Shown: positions 18,002 to 27,072 of the stretch, piece after piece
How positions within the stretch are numbered: the first letter of the stretch is position 1
Layout: each line of letters opens with the position of its first letter
Source: BOG-1155 sp963717985
Lineage (GTDB): Bacteria > Desulfobacterota > Syntrophorhabdia > Syntrophorhabdales > WCHB1-27
Direction of reading: 5' to 3'
DNA length: 64,000 nt
Assembly (NCBI GenBank): GCA_963717985.1
Contig: CAVQYC010000001.1
Location: 62,001-126,000 of the forward strand
Position numbers and translations under genes: made by a program
Notes under the pieces: generated by a model
Database searches by the model: none
Seen by the model: the letters and a program-made list of their open reading frames with translations, nothing else
Told to the model about the DNA's origin: nothing

Positions 18002-19264
18002 TTATTCGCGTTTCTCCACGGTTTCGCCGTCCTCGAGGTCGATGGAGAGAAAGTCTTCTTTGTTGACGGCAGGGCAGATAATGCAGTTCGTGCCGATTCT
18101 CGCGCCCTCAGGAATAGACGCGTTCTTGCCGACGACGGTCAGACCGGAATAGATATGGTCCGGAAATTTCATGTTGGCCCTCCCCGTGCTTCCCCGACCG
18201 ATAACGGCATTTTCCCCTACCACCACCCCTTTGTCTATGATTGACCTCTCGACCCCGGCCCCTCGCCTGACTATTGAATCGTGCATGATGATCGAGTCCT
18301 TTACGAAGGCGCCCTTCTCGATCACCACACCGGGGGAGATGATCGAATTCTCGATGCGGCCCGAGACGATGCAGCCCGGGGAAATGGCGGAATGGACCAC
18401 GTATGACGAACCGCTCACCTTGGCGGGGGGGCGGTCGTAGGGGAGTGCCTCGGCCACCTGGTTCGTCCGTATGCCGCAGCCTTCCGGGTTCAGTCCCGAT
18501 TCCGGTTTGAGCAGATCCATGTTGGCGTCCCAGTATGCCTGTATTGTGCCTACATCGCGCCAGTAGCCCTCGAAAAGATAGGCGTACACGTTGCCCTCCT
18601 TCAGGGCCCGTGGGATGATCTGCTTGCCGAAGTCTTCTTCCTTGGTCTCGCATAGGGTCCTGACAAGGTACTCCCTATCGAATACGTAGATGCCCATGGA
18701 GGCGAGATTCGAGCGGGCCTGATCCGACTTTTCCTGCCAGTCGATAATCCGATGTTGTCCGTCAAGGGTGCCTGTGCCGAAGTGGCGTGTTTCTTCCCAC
18801 GCCACCGGTAACATTCCAATGGTGACGTGCGCCCTGTGCTCCCTGTGGAAGTGAATGAGGGGCCCATAGTCCATGCAGTAGATGTGGTCTCCCGACAGGA
18901 TGAGCACGTCGGTGTACGGGCCGGATGAGATAAAACTCAGGTTCTGGCGGACCGCGTCGGCAGTCCCCTTATACCAATCCCAGTCTTTCTCGCCGGTCTT
19001 GGGCGGCAGGATGCTGATGCCCCGCGTCCTGCCTGCCAAGTCCCATGCCGATCCGTCGCCTATGTGGTCCATCAGCGAGAGGGGCTTATACTGTGTGAGG
19101 ACCGCGACCCGGGTGAGGCCGCAGTTTGCTATGTTGCTCAAGGTGAAATCAATGATCCGGTAAATACCGCCGAAGGGCACCGCAGGTTTCGCGCGGTACT
19201 GGACGAGGACATTGAGACGGCTTCCCACGCCGCCCGCAAGGAGAACGGCAACTACCTTCCTCAT
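18002..19264 (-). CDS. glgC: Glucose-1-phosphate adenylyltransferase
   Basis: The enzyme makes ADP-glucose from ATP and glucose-1-phosphate, the committing step of bacterial glycogen synthesis. The 420-residue protein has the complete signature AGGVGSRLNVL, RAKPAVPFGGIYRIIDF, the substrate segment WYKGTADAVRQN, LSGDHIYCMDYGPLI, and a C-terminal left-handed beta-helix with hexapeptides from about residue 300. It is second in a two-gene operon, its ATG overlapping the stop of the paralogous gene upstream. The GH57 branching enzyme gene nearby completes much of the pathway; a glycogen synthase is not in the window. Confidence 0.93.
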   Translation of the reverse strand: MRKVVAVLLAGGVGSRLNVLVQYRAKPAVPFGGIYRIIDFTLSNIANCGLTRVAVLTQYKPLSLMDHIGDGSAWDLAGRTRGISILPPKTGEKDWDWYKGTADAVRQNLSFISSGPYTDVLILSGDHIYCMDYGPLIHFHREHRAHVTIGMLPVAWEETRHFGTGTLDGQHRIIDWQEKSDQARSNLASMGIYVFDREYLVRTLCETKEEDFGKQIIPRALKEGNVYAYLFEGYWRDVGTIQAYWDANMDLLKPESGLNPEGCGIRTNQVAEALPYDRPPAKVSGSSYVVHSAISPGCIVSGRIENSIISPGVVIEKGAFVKDSIIMHDSIVRRGAGVERSIIDKGVVVGENAVIGRGSTGRANMKFPDHIYSGLTVVGKNASIPEGARIGTNCIICPAVNKEDFLSIDLEDGETVEKRE

Positions 19265-20493
19265 TTGACTATCTCGCCGCTCCTGTATTCTTTTCGCGAG
19301 AAATGGCTTGCCTCCACGTTCGGATAGACGGTAACGCCCGGCTGAATCGTCACCTCATCGGGGACGGTGCTCCCCGACCCGATCACCGAAAGCTCGCCGT
19401 CCCGGCTCCCGACCTTCGCCCGGCTGCCTATCCTCGTCTCGATGTCCGCGATCGTCCTTGAGACATGTGCTTCCCTCCCCACTATCGTATCGAAAAAGAG
19501 TATCGAGTCTTCGACTACCGCCCCTTCTTCGATGTGGACTCCGGGGAAAAGAAGGGAATGGGAAACCTTGCCCTTGATAGTACAGCCGGAATAGAACAAC
19601 GAATCCCCAACCACGGCAGAGGGGCCAAGGATCGCCGGCTGCCGGTCCCTGATCTCCCTGTGCGCGAGATTTGTCCTTATCCGCCAGGCTTTCAAGTCGA
19701 TTTGTGCATTGTCGCCGAGGAGGTCCATGTTTGTCCGCCAGTACTCTTCAAGGGTGCGCGTGTACCCCCAGTAGCCCAGGTGTTTATAGCCATAAACCCG
19801 GAAGTCGCCAAGGAGGGAAGGGATAATATCTTTGCCGAATTCGTGCGACTCCTTCTTCGCGTTCTCAGCCAGCGCCTCGAGAAGGACGCCTGGGTTAAAC
19901 ACGTAAATGGTGAGGGAGGCCCACTCGTAGAGTCTTTTCTTTGGTTTTTCCACGTACTGCACGACTTTGCCACCACGAGCCTCCTCCTGCTCGATAAAAC
20001 CCTGGCCGAAGCGGTGGGCGCCTTCCCCGGGCACGCTCGTAAAGGCGATAGTAAGGTCCGCCTGTTTTTCAAGGTGAAAGTTGATGACGTCCTGATAATC
20101 CATTTGATAGATATGATCACCCGACAGGATCAGCACGAGGTCCGGGTTGTACATCTTGATAAAATCTATGTTCTGGTAAACGGCATCGGCCGTGCCCTTG
20201 TACCAGTCGGACGCCTCTCTCCCCTTGAAGGGCGGGAGGATGACCGCGAACCGCCTTCTTCCTATCATGTCCCAGGGCTGGCCGCTGGCGATATGATTGA
20301 TCAGGTAAAACGGACGGTACTGTGAAAGAATCCCCACCCTCTCTATGCCCGAATGCATAAGATTGCTCATGGGAAAATCGATGATGCGGTAGAGGGCGCC
20401 GAAAGGCATTACTGATTTTGGACGCAAAAAGGTGAGTACATCAAGCTCGTCCACCCGACCGCCCGCCAGGATCATAGCGAGGACATTCTTCAT
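19261..20493 (-). CDS. glgC: Second GlgC-family adenylyltransferase paralogue
   Basis: The 410-residue protein is collinear with the product of the next gene: RPKSVMPFGALYRIIDFPMS, WYKGTADAVYQNIDF, LSGDHIYQMDYQDV and a beta-helix end. The nucleotide loop differs, with AGGRVDELDVL in place of the usual GGxGxRLxxL, so the second glycine and the arginine are replaced. It may be a slower catalytic partner or a regulatory subunit in a heterotetramer, as happens with GlgC/GlgD and plant large/small subunits; this is inference. The ATGA overlap with glgC supports co-translation. Confidence 0.85.
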   Translation of the reverse strand: MKNVLAMILAGGRVDELDVLTFLRPKSVMPFGALYRIIDFPMSNLMHSGIERVGILSQYRPFYLINHIASGQPWDMIGRRRFAVILPPFKGREASDWYKGTADAVYQNIDFIKMYNPDLVLILSGDHIYQMDYQDVINFHLEKQADLTIAFTSVPGEGAHRFGQGFIEQEEARGGKVVQYVEKPKKRLYEWASLTIYVFNPGVLLEALAENAKKESHEFGKDIIPSLLGDFRVYGYKHLGYWGYTRTLEEYWRTNMDLLGDNAQIDLKAWRIRTNLAHREIRDRQPAILGPSAVVGDSLFYSGCTIKGKVSHSLLFPGVHIEEGAVVEDSILFFDTIVGREAHVSRTIADIETRIGSRAKVGSRDGELSVIGSGSTVPDEVTIQPGVTVYPNVEASHFSRKEYRSGEIVK

Positions 20494-20525
20494 AGTCGCG
20501 CTTCCACAAGAGAATTACTACAACA

Positions 20526-20554
20526 AAAATAACGCCTCACCGTGAGAAAAGCAA
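20526..20554 (-). promoter_or_regulatory. Sigma-70-like promoter of the glgC pair
   Basis: On the minus strand TTGCTT (20554-20549), a 17-base spacer and TATTTT (20531-20526) lie 33 bases ahead of the first glgC-type start codon. Both hexamers are partial matches, so this is a moderate call. Confidence 0.42.
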
Positions 20555-20673
20555 GTAACAGCCGTTGGGGTTCAGCACCCCTTCCGCGAGCACAGCTACG
20601 ACCCGCTTCGCACCAATGCGGGGTGCCCGCCGTCCACAGGCGGGCCGCATCCCGGCCTGCCCCCTCACAAGTG

Positions 20674-20907
20674 CTAGGACCTCCGGAATTTTTCGTTCAG
20701 CAACCGCTTGAACCGCGGTGCGTACACAATATCGAAGGTCTCTTCTTTATCGGGGAAAAGGCCGAGAGCGAACCTCTTCACCCCTTCCACCACGAGTATC
20801 GCCTGGTCATGGGAGAGCCGCTGGGTCCTGATATATTCGAGGGTAAAATCGACCATAAACCGCAGCCGTCTCACCTTCTTGTTTTCTTCCACTACGTTTT
20901 CATCCAT
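20674..20907 (-). CDS. Conserved small hypothetical protein at the end of the ileS-lspA operon
   Basis: About 77 residues, mostly helical and charged: NKKVRRLRFMVDFTLEYIRT, SHDQAILVVEGVKRFALGLF, PDKEETFDIVYAPRFKRLL. I do not recognise a named family. No membrane segment or cysteine motif is visible. ATG 20907 gives the compact form; an upstream ATG at 20976 overlaps the lspA stop (ATGA) and adds 23 residues, so coupling to lspA may favour the longer form. The position after lspA suggests only co-transcription. Confidence 0.65.
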   Translation of the reverse strand: MDENVVEENKKVRRLRFMVDFTLEYIRTQRLSHDQAILVVEGVKRFALGLFPDKEETFDIVYAPRFKRLLNEKFRRS

Positions 20908-20972
20908 CGGCCATTTCCCTAAAAAGTAACCGGTCAGCCCCCCTTCCAGCCCGCAGCACGCGCCATGCCGGG

Positions 20973-21449
20973 TCATCCTTTTAAGGCCCGCGCCTCTTTT
21001 ATAAAAAGCTGGGCATAGAGCCACAGACCTATCCCGAAGGTAATGGACATGTCAGCCACGTTAAAGGCCGGCCAGTAGTAGCTCTTGTACGAGACGAGCA
21101 AAAAATCGAGGACGGAGCCGTCAAAGATCCTGTCGTACATGTTGCCGAGAGCGCCGGAAAGCACAAAGGCCAGGGAGAACCGGCTCCAGTTGGGCAGCCG
21201 ATACGCAACGAGATAGTACGCAAGACCGGCGATGATGGCCAGGGGGATCAGGAAAAATATGTAGCGACCGGCTTCATGCTGGCTCATGAGCCCGAACAGG
21301 CCGCCTTTGTTCCGCCAGTACACGATCGACAGCCAGGAATAAACGCGCAACTGTCCGCCGAAGGGCAGATCGTCCCGTACGAGGAGCTTCATCCACCTGT
21401 CGAGGAAAAAGACAGGCGGGATTAACAAGAGGTGAGCGTATCTCTGCAT
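20973..21449 (-). CDS. lspA: Lipoprotein signal peptidase (signal peptidase II)
   Basis: LspA is the inner-membrane aspartic protease that removes the signal peptide of diacylglyceryl-modified prolipoproteins. The 158-residue protein has four hydrophobic helices and both catalytic-Asp regions: GALGNMYDRIFDGSVLDFLL and PAFNVADMSITFG. NKGGLFGL is the conserved asparagine segment. Its start overlaps the end of ileS by 28 bases, the common ileS-lspA arrangement. Small predicted lipoproteins in the window (for example at 41.9 kb) would be substrates. Confidence 0.95.
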   Translation of the reverse strand: MQRYAHLLLIPPVFFLDRWMKLLVRDDLPFGGQLRVYSWLSIVYWRNKGGLFGLMSQHEAGRYIFFLIPLAIIAGLAYYLVAYRLPNWSRFSLAFVLSGALGNMYDRIFDGSVLDFLLVSYKSYYWPAFNVADMSITFGIGLWLYAQLFIKEARALKG

Positions 21450-24172
21450 CGCTTACAGATATTGGGAAAGGTCCCGGTCGTCTCTACGTCGGTTGCGTAC
21501 TGCCAGCACCGCTCGCACTTGAGGCCCTCGGCCCTCAACACAGTGACTTGAAGCTCGGGTGAGTCGACAACGTCCACCTGGGAGACGATAAGCACCTCTT
21601 TCAGCTCGTCTCCGAGCTTCCTCAGTATCGCGCCCTCATCGGCGGGCACGGCTATCACGACCTTCGCGTCGAGGGGATGGCCGATCACCTTTTGCACCCG
21701 CTTTTCCTCGATCTTCTTGTTGACCGCCTCCCTGATCCTCCAGATCGTTTCCCATTCCGCCTCGACTGCAGGGTTGAGAAAAGCGGGGTCGACCTCGGGC
21801 AAGGCCGCCAGATGGACCGATTCCTCGGGGACGAGCGGCCACAGATACGACCACATCTCCTCCGTGGTAAAGGCGAGGATGGGCGCGGCGAGTTTGACGA
21901 GGGATATGAGGCTTTCAAAAACGACCGTCTGAGACGCCTTGCGTTTTACCGAGTACTTCTTTTCCACGTACATCCTGTCTTTGATGATGTCGAGGTAGAG
22001 GGCGCTCAAATCGACTGCGCAGAAGTCGTGGATGCTGTGGTAGATCGTATGAAAGGCGTACGCCTCATAGGCTTCTCTCACCCTCTGCACCACCCTCTGG
22101 AGTCTCGAGAGGAGCCACTTGTCGAGAGACGAGAGCTGTTCGTACGGCACCCTTTCCTTCTCCGGATCGAAATCGTCACTTATATTCGCATGGAGGAACC
22201 TGAAGGTATTCCTGATCCTCCTGTAAGTCTCGATAATCCGGTCGATAATCTCCTTGGAGATCCTTATATCGTCCCTGTAGTCTTCATAGGTCACCCAGAG
22301 CCGCAATATCTCCGCCCCGTACTTATCGATAATTTCAGACGGGGAAATCACGTTGCCCACGGTCTTTGACTGCTTTCTGCCCTTGCCGTCAACCACAAAG
22401 CCGTGGGTCAGGACCGAGCGGTAGGGGGCTACGTGGTCATTGCCGACCGATACGAGCAAGGAACTGTGGAACCATCCACGGTGCTGATCGCTGCCCTCCA
22501 GGTACATATCAGCCGGGAACCTCAGCTCCGCGCGCTTTTTCAGCACTGCGGCGAAGCTGGAGCCAGAGTCGAACCAGACGTCCAGGATGTCCTCCTCCTT
22601 GGAGAACAGGTTGTTCCCACAGCGACACTGCGCTCCTTCCGGCAGAAAATAGGCCGCATCCTTCTCGAACCATATGTCCGCTCCGTGCGTCGAAACCTCG
22701 CCGATGATCCGCCCGAATGTCTCCCGGCTCCAATAAGGCTCCCCGCAGGCGTCGCAGTAGAATATGGTGATGGGCACGCCCCAGGTCCTCTGGCGGGAGA
22801 TGCACCAGTCGGGGCGGACAAAGAGCATATTGTAGATGCGCTCCTTTCCCCACGCAGGTATCCACGTCACCTCGTTTATCTCTTTGAGGGCGCGTTGGCG
22901 CAACCCGTCCTTGTCCATCGACACGAACCACTGTTCGGTCGCCCTGAAAATGACAGGCTTCTTACACCTCCAGCAATGAGGGTAAGAATGCTCTATCTCT
23001 TCCGAGAAGAGCAGGGCTTTGATGTCTTTCAGCTTACTTATGATCACAGGGTTGGCATCGAAGACGTTCATGCCCTTGAAAAATTCCACATCCTGCATCA
23101 GCTCGCCTTTTTCGTTCACCGGCGAATAGACGTCAAGGCCGTATTCGAGGCCGGTTACGTAGTCCTCTTCACCATGCCCCGGCGCGATGTGGACCGCGCC
23201 CGTGCCCACGTCCTTGGCCACATAGTCGGCGAAGACGACAGCAGATCTCCTCTCGATAAAAGGATGCCTGAAGGAAAATCCCTTCAGCGTGTCCGGAGAA
23301 ATCTCGCCGATGATGCGCCAGTCAGCTATGCCCGCCTTGGCCATGATGTCTGCAACGAGGTCGGATACCGCGATATATATCTCATCCCTTGTCTCCACGG
23401 CAACGTAGGTAAACTCGGGGTTGACGGCGATGGCAAGGTTGGCGGGGAGGGTCCAGGGCGTCGTGGTCCATATGAGCATGAATATAGGCTTGTCGGGGTA
23501 GCCTTTAAGGGCCTCTTCCCGCGAGGTGAGGGGAAACTTGACATAGATGGACGTGGACCTGTCTGTCTCGTATTCGATCTCCGCCTCGGCGAGAGCAGTC
23601 CTGCAATTGATACACCAGTAGACCGGCTTCTTCTTCCTGTAGACTTCACCCCTTTCGAAAAATTTTGCCATCTCCTCGATGATCGTGGCCTGATACCCGT
23701 ACTCCATGGTGACATACGGGTGATCCCAGTCCCCGATGCCGCCCAGCCTCTTGAATTCCTCGCGCTGGATATCGAGGAAGCGTAAGGCGTATTTCCGGCA
23801 ATAGGCCCTCACTTCCATCTTCGTCATGGCCGTCTGCCTCGCCTTCATCTCCTTCTCCGCCTGATGCTCGATAGGCAGGCCGTGGCAATCCCAGCCCGGC
23901 ACGTAGTCAGAGCGGAAGCCGGTCATGTTCTTGGACCTTACGATGATATCCTTCAAAATCTTGTTGAGGGCGGTTCCGAGATGTATATTCCCGTTTGCGT
24001 AGGGCGGGCCGTCGTGCAGCACAAATTGCGGCCTATGCGGCCGTAGCTTCGTGAGCTTTCCGTAAAGGTCGATCTCCTCCCAATGCTGGAGTATCTGCTT
24101 CTCCTTCACCGGCAGGTTGCCTCTCATGGGAAAAGGGGTTTTCGGTAGATTGAGCGTTGATTTATAGTCCAT
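21422..24172 (-). CDS. ileS: Isoleucyl-tRNA synthetase
   Basis: The enzyme charges tRNA-Ile. The 916-residue class I synthetase shows the HIGH motif as PPYANGNIHLGTALNK (about residue 58), the editing domain in the middle, WFDSGSSF, the KMSKS loop as KQSKT, and a C-terminal zinc finger with CERCW and CKRCRD. Length is normal for the bacterial type 1 enzyme. The KQSKT variant keeps both lysines but changes the methionine and last serine. It overlaps both the GH57 gene upstream and lspA downstream. Confidence 0.97.
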   Translation of the reverse strand: MDYKSTLNLPKTPFPMRGNLPVKEKQILQHWEEIDLYGKLTKLRPHRPQFVLHDGPPYANGNIHLGTALNKILKDIIVRSKNMTGFRSDYVPGWDCHGLPIEHQAEKEMKARQTAMTKMEVRAYCRKYALRFLDIQREEFKRLGGIGDWDHPYVTMEYGYQATIIEEMAKFFERGEVYRKKKPVYWCINCRTALAEAEIEYETDRSTSIYVKFPLTSREEALKGYPDKPIFMLIWTTTPWTLPANLAIAVNPEFTYVAVETRDEIYIAVSDLVADIMAKAGIADWRIIGEISPDTLKGFSFRHPFIERRSAVVFADYVAKDVGTGAVHIAPGHGEEDYVTGLEYGLDVYSPVNEKGELMQDVEFFKGMNVFDANPVIISKLKDIKALLFSEEIEHSYPHCWRCKKPVIFRATEQWFVSMDKDGLRQRALKEINEVTWIPAWGKERIYNMLFVRPDWCISRQRTWGVPITIFYCDACGEPYWSRETFGRIIGEVSTHGADIWFEKDAAYFLPEGAQCRCGNNLFSKEEDILDVWFDSGSSFAAVLKKRAELRFPADMYLEGSDQHRGWFHSSLLVSVGNDHVAPYRSVLTHGFVVDGKGRKQSKTVGNVISPSEIIDKYGAEILRLWVTYEDYRDDIRISKEIIDRIIETYRRIRNTFRFLHANISDDFDPEKERVPYEQLSSLDKWLLSRLQRVVQRVREAYEAYAFHTIYHSIHDFCAVDLSALYLDIIKDRMYVEKKYSVKRKASQTVVFESLISLVKLAAPILAFTTEEMWSYLWPLVPEESVHLAALPEVDPAFLNPAVEAEWETIWRIREAVNKKIEEKRVQKVIGHPLDAKVVIAVPADEGAILRKLGDELKEVLIVSQVDVVDSPELQVTVLRAEGLKCERCWQYATDVETTGTFPNICKRCRDTLTSC

Positions 24173-25925
24173 CCTCTGTCCTTTCCTTGAACCATTCCAG
24201 TTTCACATTATCAAAGATGGCGTCTCTCTTTTCGAGCAGCCGGAGCCTCGCGCGGTCCCTGTCGCTCAAGACCCCTTTCTTTCTGTAGCGGTCGAAAATG
24301 CTCCCCAGTTCCCTGCACGCATGGTGATGGCCGAGAAACCTCGATTTCCCGTAGTCGCCCGCTGTCTTCGTAGAAATAAGGAATTGCCAGTCGGATGATT
24401 GCATGAGAAGGAGCTCCCTCGCCATTTGTTTCAGCAACCGCTCCGAGACTTCGTCATTTGCGGCCTTCCTCACCGCACGCTCCATATTTCGCTCCGCCTC
24501 ATAGAGACTTCGCCACGTCCAGGCTGTCTCCTTGTTATGCCAGATGAAATGGTGGCCGCCTTCTCCCCAGGACCCTTCAGGAAGGTTGATCGCGCCGAGA
24601 GGGACGATGTTTTCCAAGGCCGTTGAAGCCTTTTCTATTGTAACACAATTTTCATCAAAAGCAGAAACGAGGGCGCCGAGCCACGCCGGCCCCTCGAACC
24701 ACCAGTGGCCAAAGAGCTCGGCATCGAAGGGGAGGGTGAGTACACCGGTCCTCCCTGTCTCACGATGATACCTGCGGAGCTTTTCCTGCACAGTGTGCGC
24801 AAAATGGCGGGCGTGCTCCTGCACCCTTTCCCGGGCCCTCCCCGGCTCGTAAGCCATCTTCGAGCCGAGGTCCACCCGGCGGTCGGTGACCCGCCAGTAC
24901 CGCAAGCCCCCGGGGTCGCGCTTTTTATGGAATTCCAGATAATAGGGGTCTCCGGGGTAGCCCCGGCTGGCGCTCCACACCTGTTGGCTCGTATCCGTGT
25001 CGCGGGTGAAGAACGCAGTCTCGGAACCCGGCCTGCCCGTCTTGTGAATGGCATAGATACCCATGTACTCTTCCATTAACGTCAATTCCTGTGGGGTCTC
25101 ACCCTCCGGTAGTGGCACACGTGCGCCACCTAGCCGGTCTGCGTATACGCCCGGACCCTGCGTGGCCCCAACGAGTGCAAGCCCGTGGTCAACCTCAAAG
25201 TCGTAGCTACCCAAATTTTCCGACTTTCCCGGGAAATGGCGACCGTCAACAAAGAAATACTTCAGGTAGTGCGCCGCAAGGAAGGCTTCCAGGCCGCGGC
25301 GGGCGGCCAGCCGAGGCCGTCCTTCCTGGGGGGGCGACTCGGGCCGGTAGGCGCACTCCGGAAGCCACATGCCCGCCGGTTCCTTAGAAAAGTGCTTTCT
25401 GTAGGTGGCCACCCCCTGCCCGATCTGGGCGTCAATGGAGCTGTCCCGACGAATGAGGGGGAGATAGGCGTGGGTGGCGGCGGAGACAATGATCTCGATC
25501 TGTCCTGCGTCCTGGAATTGCCTGAACGCACGCAGCAGGTCCTCCTCGTACACGTCTGTAAAATCGGCAAGGCGGGACTCAAAAAAGCGTTGCCACTCCG
25601 CGGCGAGTGCGGCCATCTCAACCTCACCCTGGTCCTTGAACGTGCACCGGTCGCGGTCGGCCGCCCGTATTTTCTCTCCCAGGTAATCCCGGAGCTCGGA
25701 CTTAAAGAGAGGGGAAGCCAGCATCTCACAGAGAATAGGGGTAATACCCACGGTGAAGTGGGCGGACCGCCCCGCGGTGCAGAGCGACCCGATCAGATTG
25801 AGCAGGGGAATGTACGTCTCTGAGGTCGCTTCGCAGAGCCAATCGCTGCCATGGGGCCATTTGCCATGGGAGAGGACATACGGTAGGTGCGCATGAAGCA
25901 CTAAGACAACATATCCCTCGGGCAT
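24162..25925 (-). CDS. GH57-family 1,4-alpha-glucan branching enzyme (DUF1957 type)
   Basis: The 587-residue protein is a glycoside hydrolase family 57 enzyme. The start has LVLHAHLPYVLSHG; the catalytic nucleophile Glu is in GMWLPECAYRP (about residue 185), and the acid Asp is in LPFDAELFGHWWFEG (about 405). The C-terminal helical DUF1957 part contains LLMQSSDWQFLISTKTAGDY, typical of branching enzymes of this family. It would introduce alpha-1,6 branches into glycogen, matching the two glgC genes 4 kb away. It is first in an operon with ileS (11-base overlap) and lspA. No clear promoter was found. Confidence 0.92.
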   Translation of the reverse strand: MPEGYVVLVLHAHLPYVLSHGKWPHGSDWLCEATSETYIPLLNLIGSLCTAGRSAHFTVGITPILCEMLASPLFKSELRDYLGEKIRAADRDRCTFKDQGEVEMAALAAEWQRFFESRLADFTDVYEEDLLRAFRQFQDAGQIEIIVSAATHAYLPLIRRDSSIDAQIGQGVATYRKHFSKEPAGMWLPECAYRPESPPQEGRPRLAARRGLEAFLAAHYLKYFFVDGRHFPGKSENLGSYDFEVDHGLALVGATQGPGVYADRLGGARVPLPEGETPQELTLMEEYMGIYAIHKTGRPGSETAFFTRDTDTSQQVWSASRGYPGDPYYLEFHKKRDPGGLRYWRVTDRRVDLGSKMAYEPGRARERVQEHARHFAHTVQEKLRRYHRETGRTGVLTLPFDAELFGHWWFEGPAWLGALVSAFDENCVTIEKASTALENIVPLGAINLPEGSWGEGGHHFIWHNKETAWTWRSLYEAERNMERAVRKAANDEVSERLLKQMARELLLMQSSDWQFLISTKTAGDYGKSRFLGHHHACRELGSIFDRYRKKGVLSDRDRARLRLLEKRDAIFDNVKLEWFKERTEDGL

Positions 25926-25990
25926 GAATATCCTTGTGTTTTTCGTTCACTAACAGTAGCACAAAGGGAATATGGGGTGCAAGAAGAATG

Positions 25991-26048
25991 GGGGGCGGGA
26001 GGCTGCGGCCGGGCGCTTTTTGCGTGCCACCCGGCCCATCGCTGGGGA
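25991..26048. repeat. Intergenic element, copy A of a two-copy motif
   Basis: Contains GGGGGGCGGGA, then CGCTTTTTGCGTGCCACCC and a GCTGGGGAG tail. Nearly the same series occurs at 54541-54586 in another intergenic gap. Between the first two blocks copy A has about 14 extra bases. Function unknown; it may be a small dispersed repeat. Confidence 0.5.
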
Positions 26049-26077
26049 GATGCTTTTTGGAAACACGAGGAGACGTG

Positions 26078-26803
26078 TCAGTATTTTTCCCAGTCGAACT
26101 TTTCGAGAGTTGAAATATAGCCCATTATCGTTTCTTTCAGGTTTTCTTCCATTTCATGGAAGTGGATGCCCGTGTTGGTCCTTTCTGCGTCCCGCTGTAT
26201 TCTCGTTACCTTTCCGCCAAGGGCAATCTTCTCTTCTGTTCCCGGCAGTTGGAATCGGAGAACAACCGTGTCGCTTAACCCTACCCGTGCCAGCGCCTCA
26301 TCTTGGGATTCACCAGGCATGGTAAAACCGCATCCCGTTCTGCTTATGTCAACGATTACCCCCTCGCCGAGCGGGGTCTCCTCGCTGGTCTCCGGATCAC
26401 GACGGAATGCCTGGGCAGGAAGATAGCATTCAATCCTTCTGCTGCTTCGGAGGCTTTTTCGCACGATGTGCAGGGGGTAAGAAATGAACAATATTCTTGC
26501 CGGCTCGTCCGCAACCGCGATCAATTCCGACTCGAATCCAAACGCATTGCCGCCGTCTATGTAGCGTACGGTAACCTTATTTCCTTTGAACAACATCCTT
26601 GAAATTGACATCGGAGCGGACGGGTGCCTTATGATAAGGCAGTTGTCGGGCAAGCAACCGACGGAGACGCTCTTCATCCTGAAAGAGACGCCATTGATTG
26701 CGATTTGCAGAGGTATGCCGACCGGAAGAAAGAACGGCTTGCTCAGCTTGGCGAGTTCAAATGAAGACCCCTGAGCCCCCGTATCCGCGGGTTCCATTGC
26801 CAT
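26078..26803 (-). CDS. PilZ-domain (YcgR-like) cyclic-di-GMP-binding protein
   Basis: The 241-residue cytoplasmic protein has an N-terminal flagellar-brake-like domain (about residues 25-110) and a C-terminal PilZ domain. The c-di-GMP-binding RxxxR motif is in SLRSSRRIECYLPA (about 116-121), and the D/NxSxxG motif is DISRTGCGF. It would read c-di-GMP levels controlled by enzymes such as the HD-GYP protein at 6 kb. No flagellar or pilus gene adjoins it, so the output is unknown. Transcribed alone. Confidence 0.9.
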   Translation of the reverse strand: MAMEPADTGAQGSSFELAKLSKPFFLPVGIPLQIAINGVSFRMKSVSVGCLPDNCLIIRHPSAPMSISRMLFKGNKVTVRYIDGGNAFGFESELIAVADEPARILFISYPLHIVRKSLRSSRRIECYLPAQAFRRDPETSEETPLGEGVIVDISRTGCGFTMPGESQDEALARVGLSDTVVLRFQLPGTEEKIALGGKVTRIQRDAERTNTGIHFHEMEENLKETIMGYISTLEKFDWEKY

Positions 26804-27035
26804 ATCAGATTGCTCCTTTCCGATTTTCTATCGCCATCGCAGTTTTCGGAGATGTTCCGTCAGAAACCGAACCTAAAAAACACGCCGGCAAAAGCATTGT
26901 AGCGCCTATTTTGATGTAGTCTTCTATAAAAGTAAGGCAACATGACATACGCTATCCCATCATAGCTTGCCTGTCAAGCAATTTCCAGGCTTTACGTTTG
27001 CCCTGGGAATCTCATTCCCTTCCCTTCTCTGTATG

Positions 27036-27044
27036 TGTTACAAT
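27036..27044 (+). promoter_or_regulatory. Extended -10 promoter element of the HAD-like gene
   Basis: TGT directly before TACAAT gives an extended -10 box. No good -35 is seen. The start of transcription would be near 27051, leaving a 22-base leader that contains the AGGAGG site. Confidence 0.45.
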
Positions 27045-27072
27045 AGCGCTTAACGATTTTCAGGAGGCGTTC

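Noticed and set aside
19261..20493. Calling the second GlgC paralogue GlgD
   Set aside because: Sequence along the core is closer to GlgC-type proteins; the altered loop alone is not enough for a GlgD name.
22403..23785. 460-codon open frame on the + strand
   Set aside because: It lies fully opposite ileS, has Arg/Pro/Val-rich non-family sequence and no ribosome-binding site. It is a reading-frame shadow.
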